Shown here: positions 8,201 to 14,586 of the stretch, piece by piece
Layout: the number at the start of each line of letters is the position of its first letter
How positions within the stretch are numbered: the first letter of the stretch is position 1
Assembly: GCA_003353825.1 (NCBI GenBank)
Contig: PIVW01000022.1
Coordinates: 1-25,682, forward strand
DNA from: Chloroflexota bacterium
Lineage (GTDB): Bacteria > Chloroflexota > Anaerolineae > J102
Reading direction: 5' to 3'
Length of the DNA stretch: 25,682 nucleotides
Notes under the pieces: generated by a model
Seen by the model: only the letters and a program-made list of their open reading frames with translations
The model's database searches: none
What the model was told of the DNA's origin: nothing
Program-made: the position numbers and the translations under genes

Positions 8201-8228
8201 ACACCGCCCTTGAGGCGGTGTTTCTTTT
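8201..8228 (+). terminator. Intrinsic terminator of the HMA-like gene
   Basis: ACACCGCC (8201-8208) pairs perfectly with GGCGGTGT (8214-8221) around a five-base loop and is followed by a T-rich stretch. It lies 28 bases after the stop codon. Confidence 0.85.
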
Positions 8229-8432
8229 ATCTAGGAAACGAAACCTCAGACTCGGTTCGCCCGTATAAAGGATTAGAAACCTAGCGAAAGAGGGCAAACG
8301 AGCAAGTTCCGGAACCTTGTTTGCACCGTCCAAAACCATGAAAAATCTGGAACGGCGTGGACCAAGAGGGCCGCAACCCCGAGTTACACAAGTTCCAACA
8401 CACCATCCATTGTAATTGAAGGAGTTCTAAAC
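8229..8432 (+). other. Structured leader region before the PspC-domain gene
   Basis: This is a 204-base gene-free stretch after a terminator. It contains a hairpin at 8294-8324: GCAAAC pairs with GTTTGC, and CAAGTTCC pairs with GGAACCTTG in a near-palindromic centre. A possible -10 (TATAAA, 8264-8269) has no good -35. A start signal for the downstream gene is likely here. I do not recognise a known riboswitch class. Confidence 0.4.
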
Positions 8433-8786
8433 ATGTCTGGCAAACGACTTTATCGTTCGACTGAAGATCGCATGATCGCCGGGGTCTGTGGTGGTCTTGG
8501 CGAGTACTTTGGCATCGATTCCACCTTAATCCGCCTGGTCTTGCTGTTTTTGGTGATCTGGGGCGGCGGCGGCATTTTGGTTTACATCATCGCCTGGATC
8601 GTTATCCCCGAAGCGCCTGAAGACTATCAACCACCCGCCAAGTCTGATGCAGATTCGACTGGGGAGGAAGTTTCTGACATAGAATCGGACGAGCCTGTTG
8701 CATTGCCCGTCGCTGAAGCTAAAGAAGTTGAACCTGCTCCCGAAACACCTGAACCTGAGTCAGACGCCGAGGTGGTTGACGCCTGA
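8433..8786 (+). CDS. PspC-domain small membrane protein
   Basis: A 117-residue protein. Residues about 3-62 form a PspC domain: KRLYRSTEDRMIAGVCGGLGEYFGIDSTLIRLVL is split between the conserved CGGLGEYF turn and a membrane helix (about 35-57) rich in Gly, ending WIVIPEAP. The C-terminal half is an acidic, low-complexity tail of Glu, Asp, Pro and Ser, probably disordered. PspC proteins take part in envelope-stress responses in enterobacteria; many short homologues elsewhere have no assigned role. ATG is preceded by GAAGGAG with good spacing. It is a single-gene unit with its own leader and a strong terminator. No PspA is nearby. Confidence 0.9.
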   Translation: MSGKRLYRSTEDRMIAGVCGGLGEYFGIDSTLIRLVLLFLVIWGGGGILVYIIAWIVIPEAPEDYQPPAKSDADSTGEEVSDIESDEPVALPVAEAKEVEPAPETPEPESDAEVVDA

Positions 8787-8794
8787 GCCCTGAC

Positions 8795-8847
8795 AACATG
8801 CCAACAAAAAACCACCCGTATGTCAGGCGGTTTTTTGTTGGCATGTT
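8795..8847. terminator. Long-stem terminator, probably bidirectional
   Basis: Two 22-base arms (8795-8816 and 8826-8847) are complementary except at one position, with a nine-base loop. Each arm contains an A6/T6 run, so an RNA from either strand ends in a stem followed by U-rich sequence. It sits right after the PspC gene stop. Confidence 0.85.
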
Positions 8848-8916
8848 TAAGTGAATAGGCTCTTTCGGAATTTGCGTGGCTCTTAAGTAATCGTCTAGAA
8901 ATTGCTTCCTGTTTGA

Positions 8917-9000
8917 GTCATTGCCGGTGGGCGTAACCCCGAAGCAATCCCCAAGCATGTTGGTTGTGAATTGCCACGGCTTACAGCCTCGCAATGACAG
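8917..9000. repeat. Degenerate palindromic intergenic repeat
   Basis: GTCATTGC (8917-8924) and GCAATGAC (8991-8998) form exact outer arms. The inner parts also partly mirror each other: CGTAACC with a GCAAT word on the left, TTACAG with AATTGCC on the right. It resembles the widespread bacterial spacer repeat built on CTCGCAATGACA and GAAGCAATC. No gene overlaps it. Confidence 0.5.
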
Positions 9001-9030
9001 ATAGGGGCATCATTTCAATAATTCGAGGCA

Positions 9031-9129
9031 CAGACCTGTCAGATTTCCGAGCGCACGTACTCAATAACGAATCGCTGCTATTGCAACTAGATTAGCTGAC
9101 TCGATTGCAGCGAAAATCTGACAGGTCTG
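9031..9129. repeat. Long inverted repeat, 16-base perfect arms
   Basis: CAGACCTGTCAGATTT (9031-9046) is exactly complementary to 9114-9129, and complementarity continues imperfectly inward. A shorter inner pair, TCGCTGC (9072-9078) with GCAGCGA near 9107-9113, would extend the cruciform. It lies in a gene-free spacer downstream of the DsbA-like gene, which is on the minus strand. Confidence 0.75.
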
Positions 9130-9218
9130 GGTGAGACACCACAATTTATCGAGAAGACACAATAGGGGAACATATTCTTGGATGATCCTAGAAAGGCGTG
9201 GTTCGTTAGCACAACCAT

Positions 9219-9245
9219 CACGTAACACGCACTACGCAACACGTG
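9219..9245. repeat. 27-base dispersed repeat, copy 1
   Basis: The element starts CACGTAACACGCA and ends ACGCAACACGTG, so its outer six bases CACGT(A)/(C)ACGTG are palindromic and its core is a run of ACGCA-like units. A second copy in the same orientation at 24542-24568 differs at one base. It lies just past the stop of the DsbA-like gene. Confidence 0.75.
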
Positions 9246-9249
9246 GATA

Positions 9250-10029
9250 TCAGAGCGCTGCCAGGATGAGTTGTTGCAATTGTTGGAAACTGGGTGGGCC
9301 TGGCAGGATCTCTCCATTGACTGTGAAGCTTGGCGTACCGCGCAGGTGCAGGCCCCTGGCCTGTTGCAGGTTCTCTCTGACCTTGTCTGAGGTTTGGCCT
9401 GCGTTTAAACAGGTGCTGAATGCTGCTTCATCTAAGCCAATGGCTGTGGCATATTCTTTGAGTGAGTCGGTGCGCAGATCACCTTCTGCATTCTCATACA
9501 GATAATCATGATAATCCCAGAACATTCCCTGAGCACCAGCACAGTGGGCAGCTTCTGCAGCTTCGGGTGATCGCGGCGTTATTACCGGAAAATCCTTCCA
9601 CACAAACTGTACCTGGTCGCCATAACGATCCAGAATAGCTTGTTTGATGCCGGCCCGGTGTCAGGAGAGACAGCTAGGGCAGCCGAAATCTCCATATTCG
9701 ACGATGGTTACAGGGGCGATATCCGAGCCAATGGATGGGTCTGGCAAGTCAAGGGGAGGGGCTGTAGCCCGAGCCGCGCGACTTGTCTGATTCTGGATCA
9801 CAAAGACGACGGCCAACGAGGTGACGAGTAAAACTGCGACAACAGCCAGCCCAGTTCTGCGGTTACGTTGTCTGCTTTGGCGTTGTTCCTGCTTGGCCTG
9901 TCGTTTAGATTTTGCAGACCCAGGGTTTTCGGTTGTCTGTGGATCGGAATGAACGGGCTGGACCTTCTGCTGAGATCCTTTGGCGACAGCTTTATTTTTC
10001 TTTCGAGATTTTCTTTTGCTCATAGGCAT
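9250..10029 (-). pseudogene. Membrane-anchored DsbA-like thiol oxidoreductase, interrupted by one in-frame TGA
   Basis: One 259-codon frame encodes a DsbA-family thioredoxin-fold protein, cut by a single TGA at 9661-9663 (codon 123). The order is a Lys/Arg-rich cytoplasmic tail (1-59), a membrane helix (60-78), a linker, then VTIVEYGDFGCPSC with the active-site pair C117/C120. LS, the TGA and HRAGIKQAILDRYG follow in the same frame. The helical insert continues through FWDYHDYLYE, then the cis-proline loop GTPSFTVNG, and the terminal helix. Relatives usually read CPxC-R-x-W/F-H here, so TGA falls where Trp (TGG) or Phe is expected. Translated conventionally, the gene gives a 122-residue anchor fragment and possibly a second piece from GTG 9603. 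I chose ATG 10029, with GAGG five bases upstream. The real stop is also TGA. Confidence 0.8.
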
Positions 10030-10257
10030 ATCATCCTCGATGTCATGGGAATGTAAGGGCGAAACCTGGTGATTGTTGTTACCACTCCGCACCCTGTATT
10101 ATGAGCCCCTAAAACCCCTGAATCTTACCCATCATGGCTAATCATAAGCCTGCGAGCGTGTCAAACAGAAACGCCATTGGGGTTTCTTCATCCGTCATAT
10201 TGGCACTGGCGCCAGACAAAACTCAACATGACTATGACACTCTACAGTGCAGTCGTA

Positions 10258-10286
10258 TGGAGAATCCAACCACCCTAAGGTAAAAT
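10258..10286 (+). promoter_or_regulatory. guaA: Possible guaA promoter
   Basis: TGGAGA (10258-10263) and TAAAAT (10281-10286) have a 17-base spacer. Transcription would start about 35 bases before the guaA ATG. The boxes are imperfect and no strong Shine-Dalgarno precedes that ATG. Confidence 0.35.
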
Positions 10287-10326
10287 AGCAGACCCAACCT
10301 GATTCGATGTTTTCCCAACTGATCCG

Positions 10327-11889
10327 ATGAAACCCAACCATCAAACTGTCGCCGTTATCGACTTTGGCTCTCAAACCGCCCAACTAATCGCTCGTCGAGT
10401 GCGTGATCTTGGCGTCTATAGCGAGCTAATACACTGGGATGAAGATACAGACCGGCTAAGCTGCGCCGATGCCTATATCCTCTCTGGTGGGCCCAGCAGC
10501 CTGTACGAAGCGGAGGCCCCACGCCTTCCTGAGATCGTTCTCGCCAGTGAAAAGCCGGTACTTGGTATCTGTTACGGGATGCAGGCGCTCGCACACGCCC
10601 TGGGCGGCCATGTTGCCCCTGCCAGCGCCCGTGAATTCGGCCATACCAAAATATCACTGACCGGAAGCGCACCCTTATTGGATGGATTATCAGATGACCT
10701 GCAGGTGTGGATGAGCCATAGTGACCATGTAGATGAACTACCCGATGGGTGGAAAATATTCGGGGGATCGCATGGAGGCACCATTGCAATCATCGGCGAT
10801 ATCGAACGCAAACGCTACGCCGTACAGTTTCATCCCGAAGTCCAGCATACCCAGCAGGGCCTCGATCTTTTACGTAATTTCCTGTTCGACGTCGTTGAAT
10901 TACATGCCGACTGGACACCCGCTACATTTATCGATGAGACTATTTCGCAGATACGTGCACAAGTTGGCCAGGATCGGGTGATCTGTGGCCTCAGTGGCGG
11001 CGTCGATTCTTCAGTTGCCGCCGCTCTGCTACATCGGGCGATCGCCGATCAATTGACCTGTGTTTTCGTCGACCATGGCTTACTGCGTTTACACGAAGCC
11101 GACGCTGTGATCGATACATTCCAACGGGCGCACGGCATCCATCTCGTGGCCGTCGATGCTAACGAGCAATTTCTTGCTGATCTGCAGGGTATCGAGGACC
11201 CCGAGGCCAAACGCAATGCCATCGGCCATCGTTTCGTGCGCGTTTTCGAAAGCGAGGCTGGCCGTCTTGCCAGCAAGGACGACGGCCAGCCTTACCGTTT
11301 CCTCGCTCAGGGAACGCTCTACCCTGACGTTATCGAGAGTGCTGCCAGCGGGCGCGAAAAATCAGCTCACACCATCAAGACCCATCACAATGTCGGTGGC
11401 TTGCCAGAAGATATCGAATTCGAACTGCTCGAACCACTGCGTTATCTGTTCAAGGATGAAGTGCGTCGCCTGGGGCTTGCGCTTGGTCTGCCTGAACACA
11501 TTGTCTGGCGCCATCCCTTCCCGGGGCCAGGGCTCGCTATTCGCATCTTAGGTGAGGTCACCTGGGATCGTCTGGAAACGCTTCGTAAGGCAGATGCCAT
11601 CGTCATCCAAGAATTGGAGAGTTCGAATCTATACCGATCGACCTCACAGGCATTCGCCGTATTATTACCCGTCAATACAGTCGGTGTTATGGGCGATTAC
11701 CGTACCTATGCCAACGCTGTCGCCGTACGGGTGGTGACCACCGATGATTTTATGACTGCCGATTGGGCCAAATTACCCTATGATGTATTGGGGCGCATGT
11801 CGACTCGCATCGTCAACGAAGTTGATGGTGTGAATCGCGTCGTGTATGATATTACCTCCAAACCTCCTGCCACCATCGAGTGGGAGTGA
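10327..11889 (+). CDS. guaA: GMP synthase (glutamine-hydrolysing)
   Basis: Converts XMP to GMP with ATP and glutamine, the last step of guanine nucleotide synthesis, in the cytoplasm. The 520-residue product is full length. The N-terminal class-I glutamine amidotransferase (about 7-190) has nucleophile C82 in GICYGMQ and the partners H169 and E171 in FHPEV. The ATP-pyrophosphatase domain carries the P-loop SGGVDSS at 223-229. The C-terminal dimerisation domain includes [15 protein letters not shown] and ends in the family hallmark TIEWE. That exact ending before a TGA also shows that TGA is read as stop in this organism. The serine-hydrolase gene starts 15 bases after the stop, so the two are probably co-transcribed. 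Confidence 0.98.
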   Translation: MKPNHQTVAVIDFGSQTAQLIARRVRDLGVYSELIHWDEDTDRLSCADAYILSGGPSSLYEAEAPRLPEIVLASEKPVLGICYGMQALAHALGGHVAPASAREFGHTKISLTGSAPLLDGLSDDLQVWMSHSDHVDELPDGWKIFGGSHGGTIAIIGDIERKRYAVQFHPEVQHTQQGLDLLRNFLFDVVELHADWTPATFIDETISQIRAQVGQDRVICGLSGGVDSSVAAALLHRAIADQLTCVFVDHGLLRLHEADAVIDTFQRAHGIHLVAVDANEQFLADLQGIEDPEAKRNAIGHRFVRVFESEAGRLASKDDGQPYRFLAQGTLYPDVIESAASGREKSAHTIKTHHNVGGLPEDIEFELLEPLRYLFKDEVRRLGLALGLPEHIVWRHPFPGPGLAIRILGEVTWDRLETLRKADAIVIQELESSNLYRSTSQAFAVLLPVNTVGVMGDYRTYANAVAVRVVTTDDFMTADWAKLPYDVLGRMSTRIVNEVDGVNRVVYDITSKPPATIEWE

Positions 11890-11904
11890 GTTGGCTCTCT
11901 TTCT

Positions 11905-13386
11905 ATGAATGCCATTCGCATACTCGTGATTTTATGGGTGGCTGCTGCCGTTGTACTGATCGGCCCCCAGTATCTAAACTACAGGGACACTCAAGATGCT
12001 ATACCGGCGGGTGTGCTTCTGGCAGGGGCGAATATTGGGGGCCAGACAACGGTAGAGGCCGCAACAAATATCCGCAGTATTTTCGAAAGCCCGATATTGG
12101 TCACCCATAGCGACCGGCGCATCGTTCTCCATCCCCAGGAGATTGGTTTCGAGATCGATGCTGAGACAATGGTTGCGGAAGCACAAGCTTATGGTCGGGG
12201 ATGGTATGGTGTGCGAGATTTTTTACTCTACGTGCTGGAACGCCAACCCGTTGAGAATGATGTTGCCCTGATCTACAGGTACGACCGTTTGAAACTGGGC
12301 TCCTGGCTGCAAGAACAAGCCCGCAAATACGACAATGATCCCACGCCCGCCTATGCTAAGCTGGACACGCTGACCTTTGTCGATGGTCAACCTGGCCGTT
12401 ATGCTAATCTCAACGAGAGCGCCATCAATATCCTCCATGCCTTTACCAGCTCCCATAACCGGCATGCACAACTTGAACTGAATCTAAAGCCGGCGTTACC
12501 CCCTGACTTTGCGATGTTGGAAGCGGCCTTGCGCCAACGGCTCGATAAATTCCCAGGAATCTACAGCTTGTACTATCAGGATCTCGGAACTGGTACAGAA
12601 ATCGACATCGATGGTGATACAGCCTTTGCTGGTATGAGCACCGTCAAGCTACCCATTTTACTCAAACTCTATTATGATCTCGAGCAGCCTCTTGACGAGA
12701 ACCTGCAGCGCTGGATCAATGAATTGGTCACCTCAGAGACCGCCAGCAATGCTGCTGCCAACGCCCTTATGTATCATTTGGGCAACGGCGATACTGTGGC
12801 CGGGGCCAGGATAGTGACCGACTTCTCGCGCCAGTTGGGCCTTGAAAATACCTTTATCGCCATACCTTACGATAGCAACCTGCGCCCCCCCTTCATACAG
12901 ACACCCGCCAATACCAATCCCGACTACAATACCTTTCCTGATCCAGCCATGCAGACCACACCCGCCGATATCGGCCGCATTCTGGCCGAAATCGGATATT
13001 GCGCAGAAGGGGGTGGAAATCTGTTAGCCGCGAACAGCAATAACCTGACTCCGGCAGAATGCCAGGAACTGATCGCCTGGATGGAGAAGAATCCAATGGG
13101 CTTTCTCATTAAATATGGTGTTCCAAAGGATACCCGTGTGGCACACAAGCATGGCTATGGCACGGACACTCAAGGCGATGTCGCCCTCATCTATGGCCCC
13201 GAAGGCCCCTACGCCCTCTCGATTTTCGTCTACCAGCAAGGCTGGGTCGTCTGGGACTTCAGTAATCCACTTATGAATGACTTGAGCCGTTTGATTTGGA
13301 ATTTTTATCTTTATCGTCAAGACAAAGCGCAACTGCCTCCGTTGCAATACGAAACAGAGGAAGTTGCGCCAGGAGAAACAACATGA
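11905..13386 (+). CDS. Membrane-anchored VanW-like/class-A beta-lactamase-fold serine hydrolase
   Basis: A 493-residue envelope protein. An N-terminal hydrophobic segment (about 4-21) serves as signal or anchor. Residues about 30-195 look like the peptidoglycan-binding domain common in VanW-type proteins (AGVLLAGANIGGQTTVEA and related). Residues about 205-470 have a class-A beta-lactamase/penicillin-recognising fold: the SxxK motif is STVK at 245-248 in FAGMSTVKLPI, and a KTG-like KHGYGTDTQGDVALIYG follows near 412-428. The SDN motif is altered: ETASNAAAN puts Ala where the Ser is expected. It may be a peptidoglycan hydrolase or transpeptidase-like protein, or an inactive binder; antibiotic hydrolysis is not implied. 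The start ATG lies 15 bases after guaA, and the end overlaps the next gene by ATGA. Confidence 0.8.
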   Translation: MNAIRILVILWVAAAVVLIGPQYLNYRDTQDAIPAGVLLAGANIGGQTTVEAATNIRSIFESPILVTHSDRRIVLHPQEIGFEIDAETMVAEAQAYGRGWYGVRDFLLYVLERQPVENDVALIYRYDRLKLGSWLQEQARKYDNDPTPAYAKLDTLTFVDGQPGRYANLNESAINILHAFTSSHNRHAQLELNLKPALPPDFAMLEAALRQRLDKFPGIYSLYYQDLGTGTEIDIDGDTAFAGMSTVKLPILLKLYYDLEQPLDENLQRWINELVTSETASNAAANALMYHLGNGDTVAGARIVTDFSRQLGLENTFIAIPYDSNLRPPFIQTPANTNPDYNTFPDPAMQTTPADIGRILAEIGYCAEGGGNLLAANSNNLTPAECQELIAWMEKNPMGFLIKYGVPKDTRVAHKHGYGTDTQGDVALIYGPEGPYALSIFVYQQGWVVWDFSNPLMNDLSRLIWNFYLYRQDKAQLPPLQYETEEVAPGETT

Positions 13387-14033
13387 CCTTCCGCGCCGTT
13401 GTTTTTGATTTTGGTGGGGTGCTGGTGCACATCGCTGACACACCAGGCCGCCATAAATGGGAGTTACGCCTTGGGCTACAGCCAGATGAATTGGCAAGTA
13501 TGGTCTTTGATTCAGATGTGTCTCATCGTGCCGTACTCGGCTTGTTGCCAGAGATCGCCATCTGGCAGCATATTGCCATCCGTTACGGTCTCAATGATGC
13601 TGCCCTATGGCAACTGGAGCACGATTTTTGGGCGGGAGAATTTCTCGATCAGGATTTGATTGCGCTGCTGAGGTCGCTACGCCCTCAGTACAAAACCGCT
13701 ATCCTTAGCAATGCCTGGTCAGATGCCCGCTCCATGTTCGTCGACAAATTCGCCTTGGATCAGGAAGTGGATACGATGCTCATCTCAGCCGAACAAGGTA
13801 TAGCCAAACCAGATGTGCGGATCTATCGCCTTGCAGCGGAGCAACTGGGCGTCCTTCCCCAAGAGACGGTGTTCGTCGATGATCGGCGAGAGAACATAAA
13901 AGGGGCACGTGCTGCCGGCATGGAAGCTGTACACTTCAAAGACTCGGCCCAAACGATCGAGGCTATTCAAACTTTGCTGTCTGAAAGTCAGTCTACCACC
14001 GCCATCAACGAGAGCGCACCAACTCAAGAGTAG
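13383..14033 (+). CDS. HAD-superfamily hydrolase
   Basis: A 216-residue cytoplasmic hydrolase of the HAD fold, close in layout to the haloacid-dehalogenase/epoxide-hydrolase-N-terminal phosphatase group. Motif I is VVFDFGGVLV, with the first Asp as nucleophile and Gly where phosphatases usually have the second Asp. Motif II is ILSNAW, motif III the Lys in GIAKPDVRIYRLA, and motif IV VFVDDRRENI. A helical cap (about 30-95) sits between motifs I and II. The start is ATG 13383, with AGGAG nearby and a four-base ATGA overlap with the previous stop, so translation is probably coupled. The substrate cannot be predicted. The motif-I Gly is seen in this subgroup and is not by itself a defect. Confidence 0.88.
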   Translation: MTFRAVVFDFGGVLVHIADTPGRHKWELRLGLQPDELASMVFDSDVSHRAVLGLLPEIAIWQHIAIRYGLNDAALWQLEHDFWAGEFLDQDLIALLRSLRPQYKTAILSNAWSDARSMFVDKFALDQEVDTMLISAEQGIAKPDVRIYRLAAEQLGVLPQETVFVDDRRENIKGARAAGMEAVHFKDSAQTIEAIQTLLSESQSTTAINESAPTQE

Positions 14034-14071
14034 GTAAACTCCCGCCAATGACATATTATGTAGAGAGAATT

Positions 14072-14425
14072 ATGAGCAAACGATCTCCTAAACGAACGTA
14101 TACCTATATTGCCATTGCCTTGGGGCTTCTCGCCTTCGTAGCTCTTTTGTGGTTGGGCATCACCTCGGCGTACCTCTCTTGGCTTTTGGCTATGACAGCG
14201 ACGACATTTGCTTTGTACGGCTATGATAAGATGGAGGCGAAACTGGGAGGTGGCCGGGTGCCGGAGATCGTCTTACACGCCCTTGCCCTTGCCGGTGGCT
14301 TTCTTGGGGGTTGGCTGGGCATGTTTGTGTTCAATCACAAGAAACGCAAAAGGGAATTCTGGATCGTCCTTATCGTTAGCACAATTCTATGGATCGGTAT
14401 TTCGTATGTCGCTCTGATTTTCTAA
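14072..14425 (+). CDS. DUF1294-family small membrane protein
   Basis: A 117-residue protein with about four hydrophobic segments. The DUF1294 signature is present: FALYGYDKMEAKLGGGRVPEIVLH, split by the conserved YGYDK and RVPE elements, followed by LALAGGFLGGWLGMFVFNHKKRKREF. In many bacteria this domain follows a cold-shock domain; here it stands alone after a basic N-terminus. Function is unknown. I prefer ATG 14072, preceded by AGAGAGA; an in-frame ATG at 14048 would add eight residues. It follows the HAD gene at short distance and probably ends the guaA-led unit, since a palindromic repeat and a new promoter come next. Confidence 0.85.
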   Translation: MSKRSPKRTYTYIAIALGLLAFVALLWLGITSAYLSWLLAMTATTFALYGYDKMEAKLGGGRVPEIVLHALALAGGFLGGWLGMFVFNHKKRKREFWIVLIVSTILWIGISYVALIF

Positions 14426-14426
14426 A

Positions 14427-14490
14427 GTTCGTAGTAAGCGCTTTAGCGCTGATGCAGACCAAGCACGACGATTTATCGCCTGCTACGAAC
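14427..14490. repeat. Palindromic three-arm spacer repeat
   Basis: Outer arms GTTCGTAG (14427-14434) and CTACGAAC (14483-14490) are exactly complementary. Between them, AGCGCTTTAGCGCT (14437-14450) and CGATTTATCG (about 14469-14478) each form a smaller hairpin. The result is a possible cloverleaf-like three-way junction. It may also act as a terminator for the preceding gene, but no T-run follows. Confidence 0.6.
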
Positions 14491-14548
14491 GGAGGCGTAC
14501 TGCCAATGCCAAAGTGGACTTACCGCTTCCCTGAAATCCTGACAAAGA

Positions 14549-14557
14549 TGTTATAAT
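14549..14557 (+). promoter_or_regulatory. Extended -10 promoter of the ABC-F gene
   Basis: TGTTATAAT is a perfect extended -10 element; no good -35 lies at 16-18 bases, as is usual for this class. Transcription would start near 14564, about 23 bases before the ATG at 14587. Confidence 0.6.
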
Positions 14558-14586
14558 ACGCGGACATCCCTTGATGTTTGCGTATT

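Noticed and set aside
9219..9245. CRISPR-type repeat
   Set aside because: Only one copy is at this site, with no regularly spaced repeats or spacers; the second copy is 15 kb away.
9604..9663. Selenocysteine insertion at the TGA of the DsbA-like gene
   Set aside because: The TGA is outside the CxxC pair, the sequence after it (CACCGGGCCGGC) gives only a tiny unstable stem, and TGA sits at a position usually occupied by an aromatic residue.
13024..13497. A 157-codon antisense frame across the serine hydrolase and HAD junction
   Set aside because: It overlaps two well-supported genes in the opposite direction and resembles no family.
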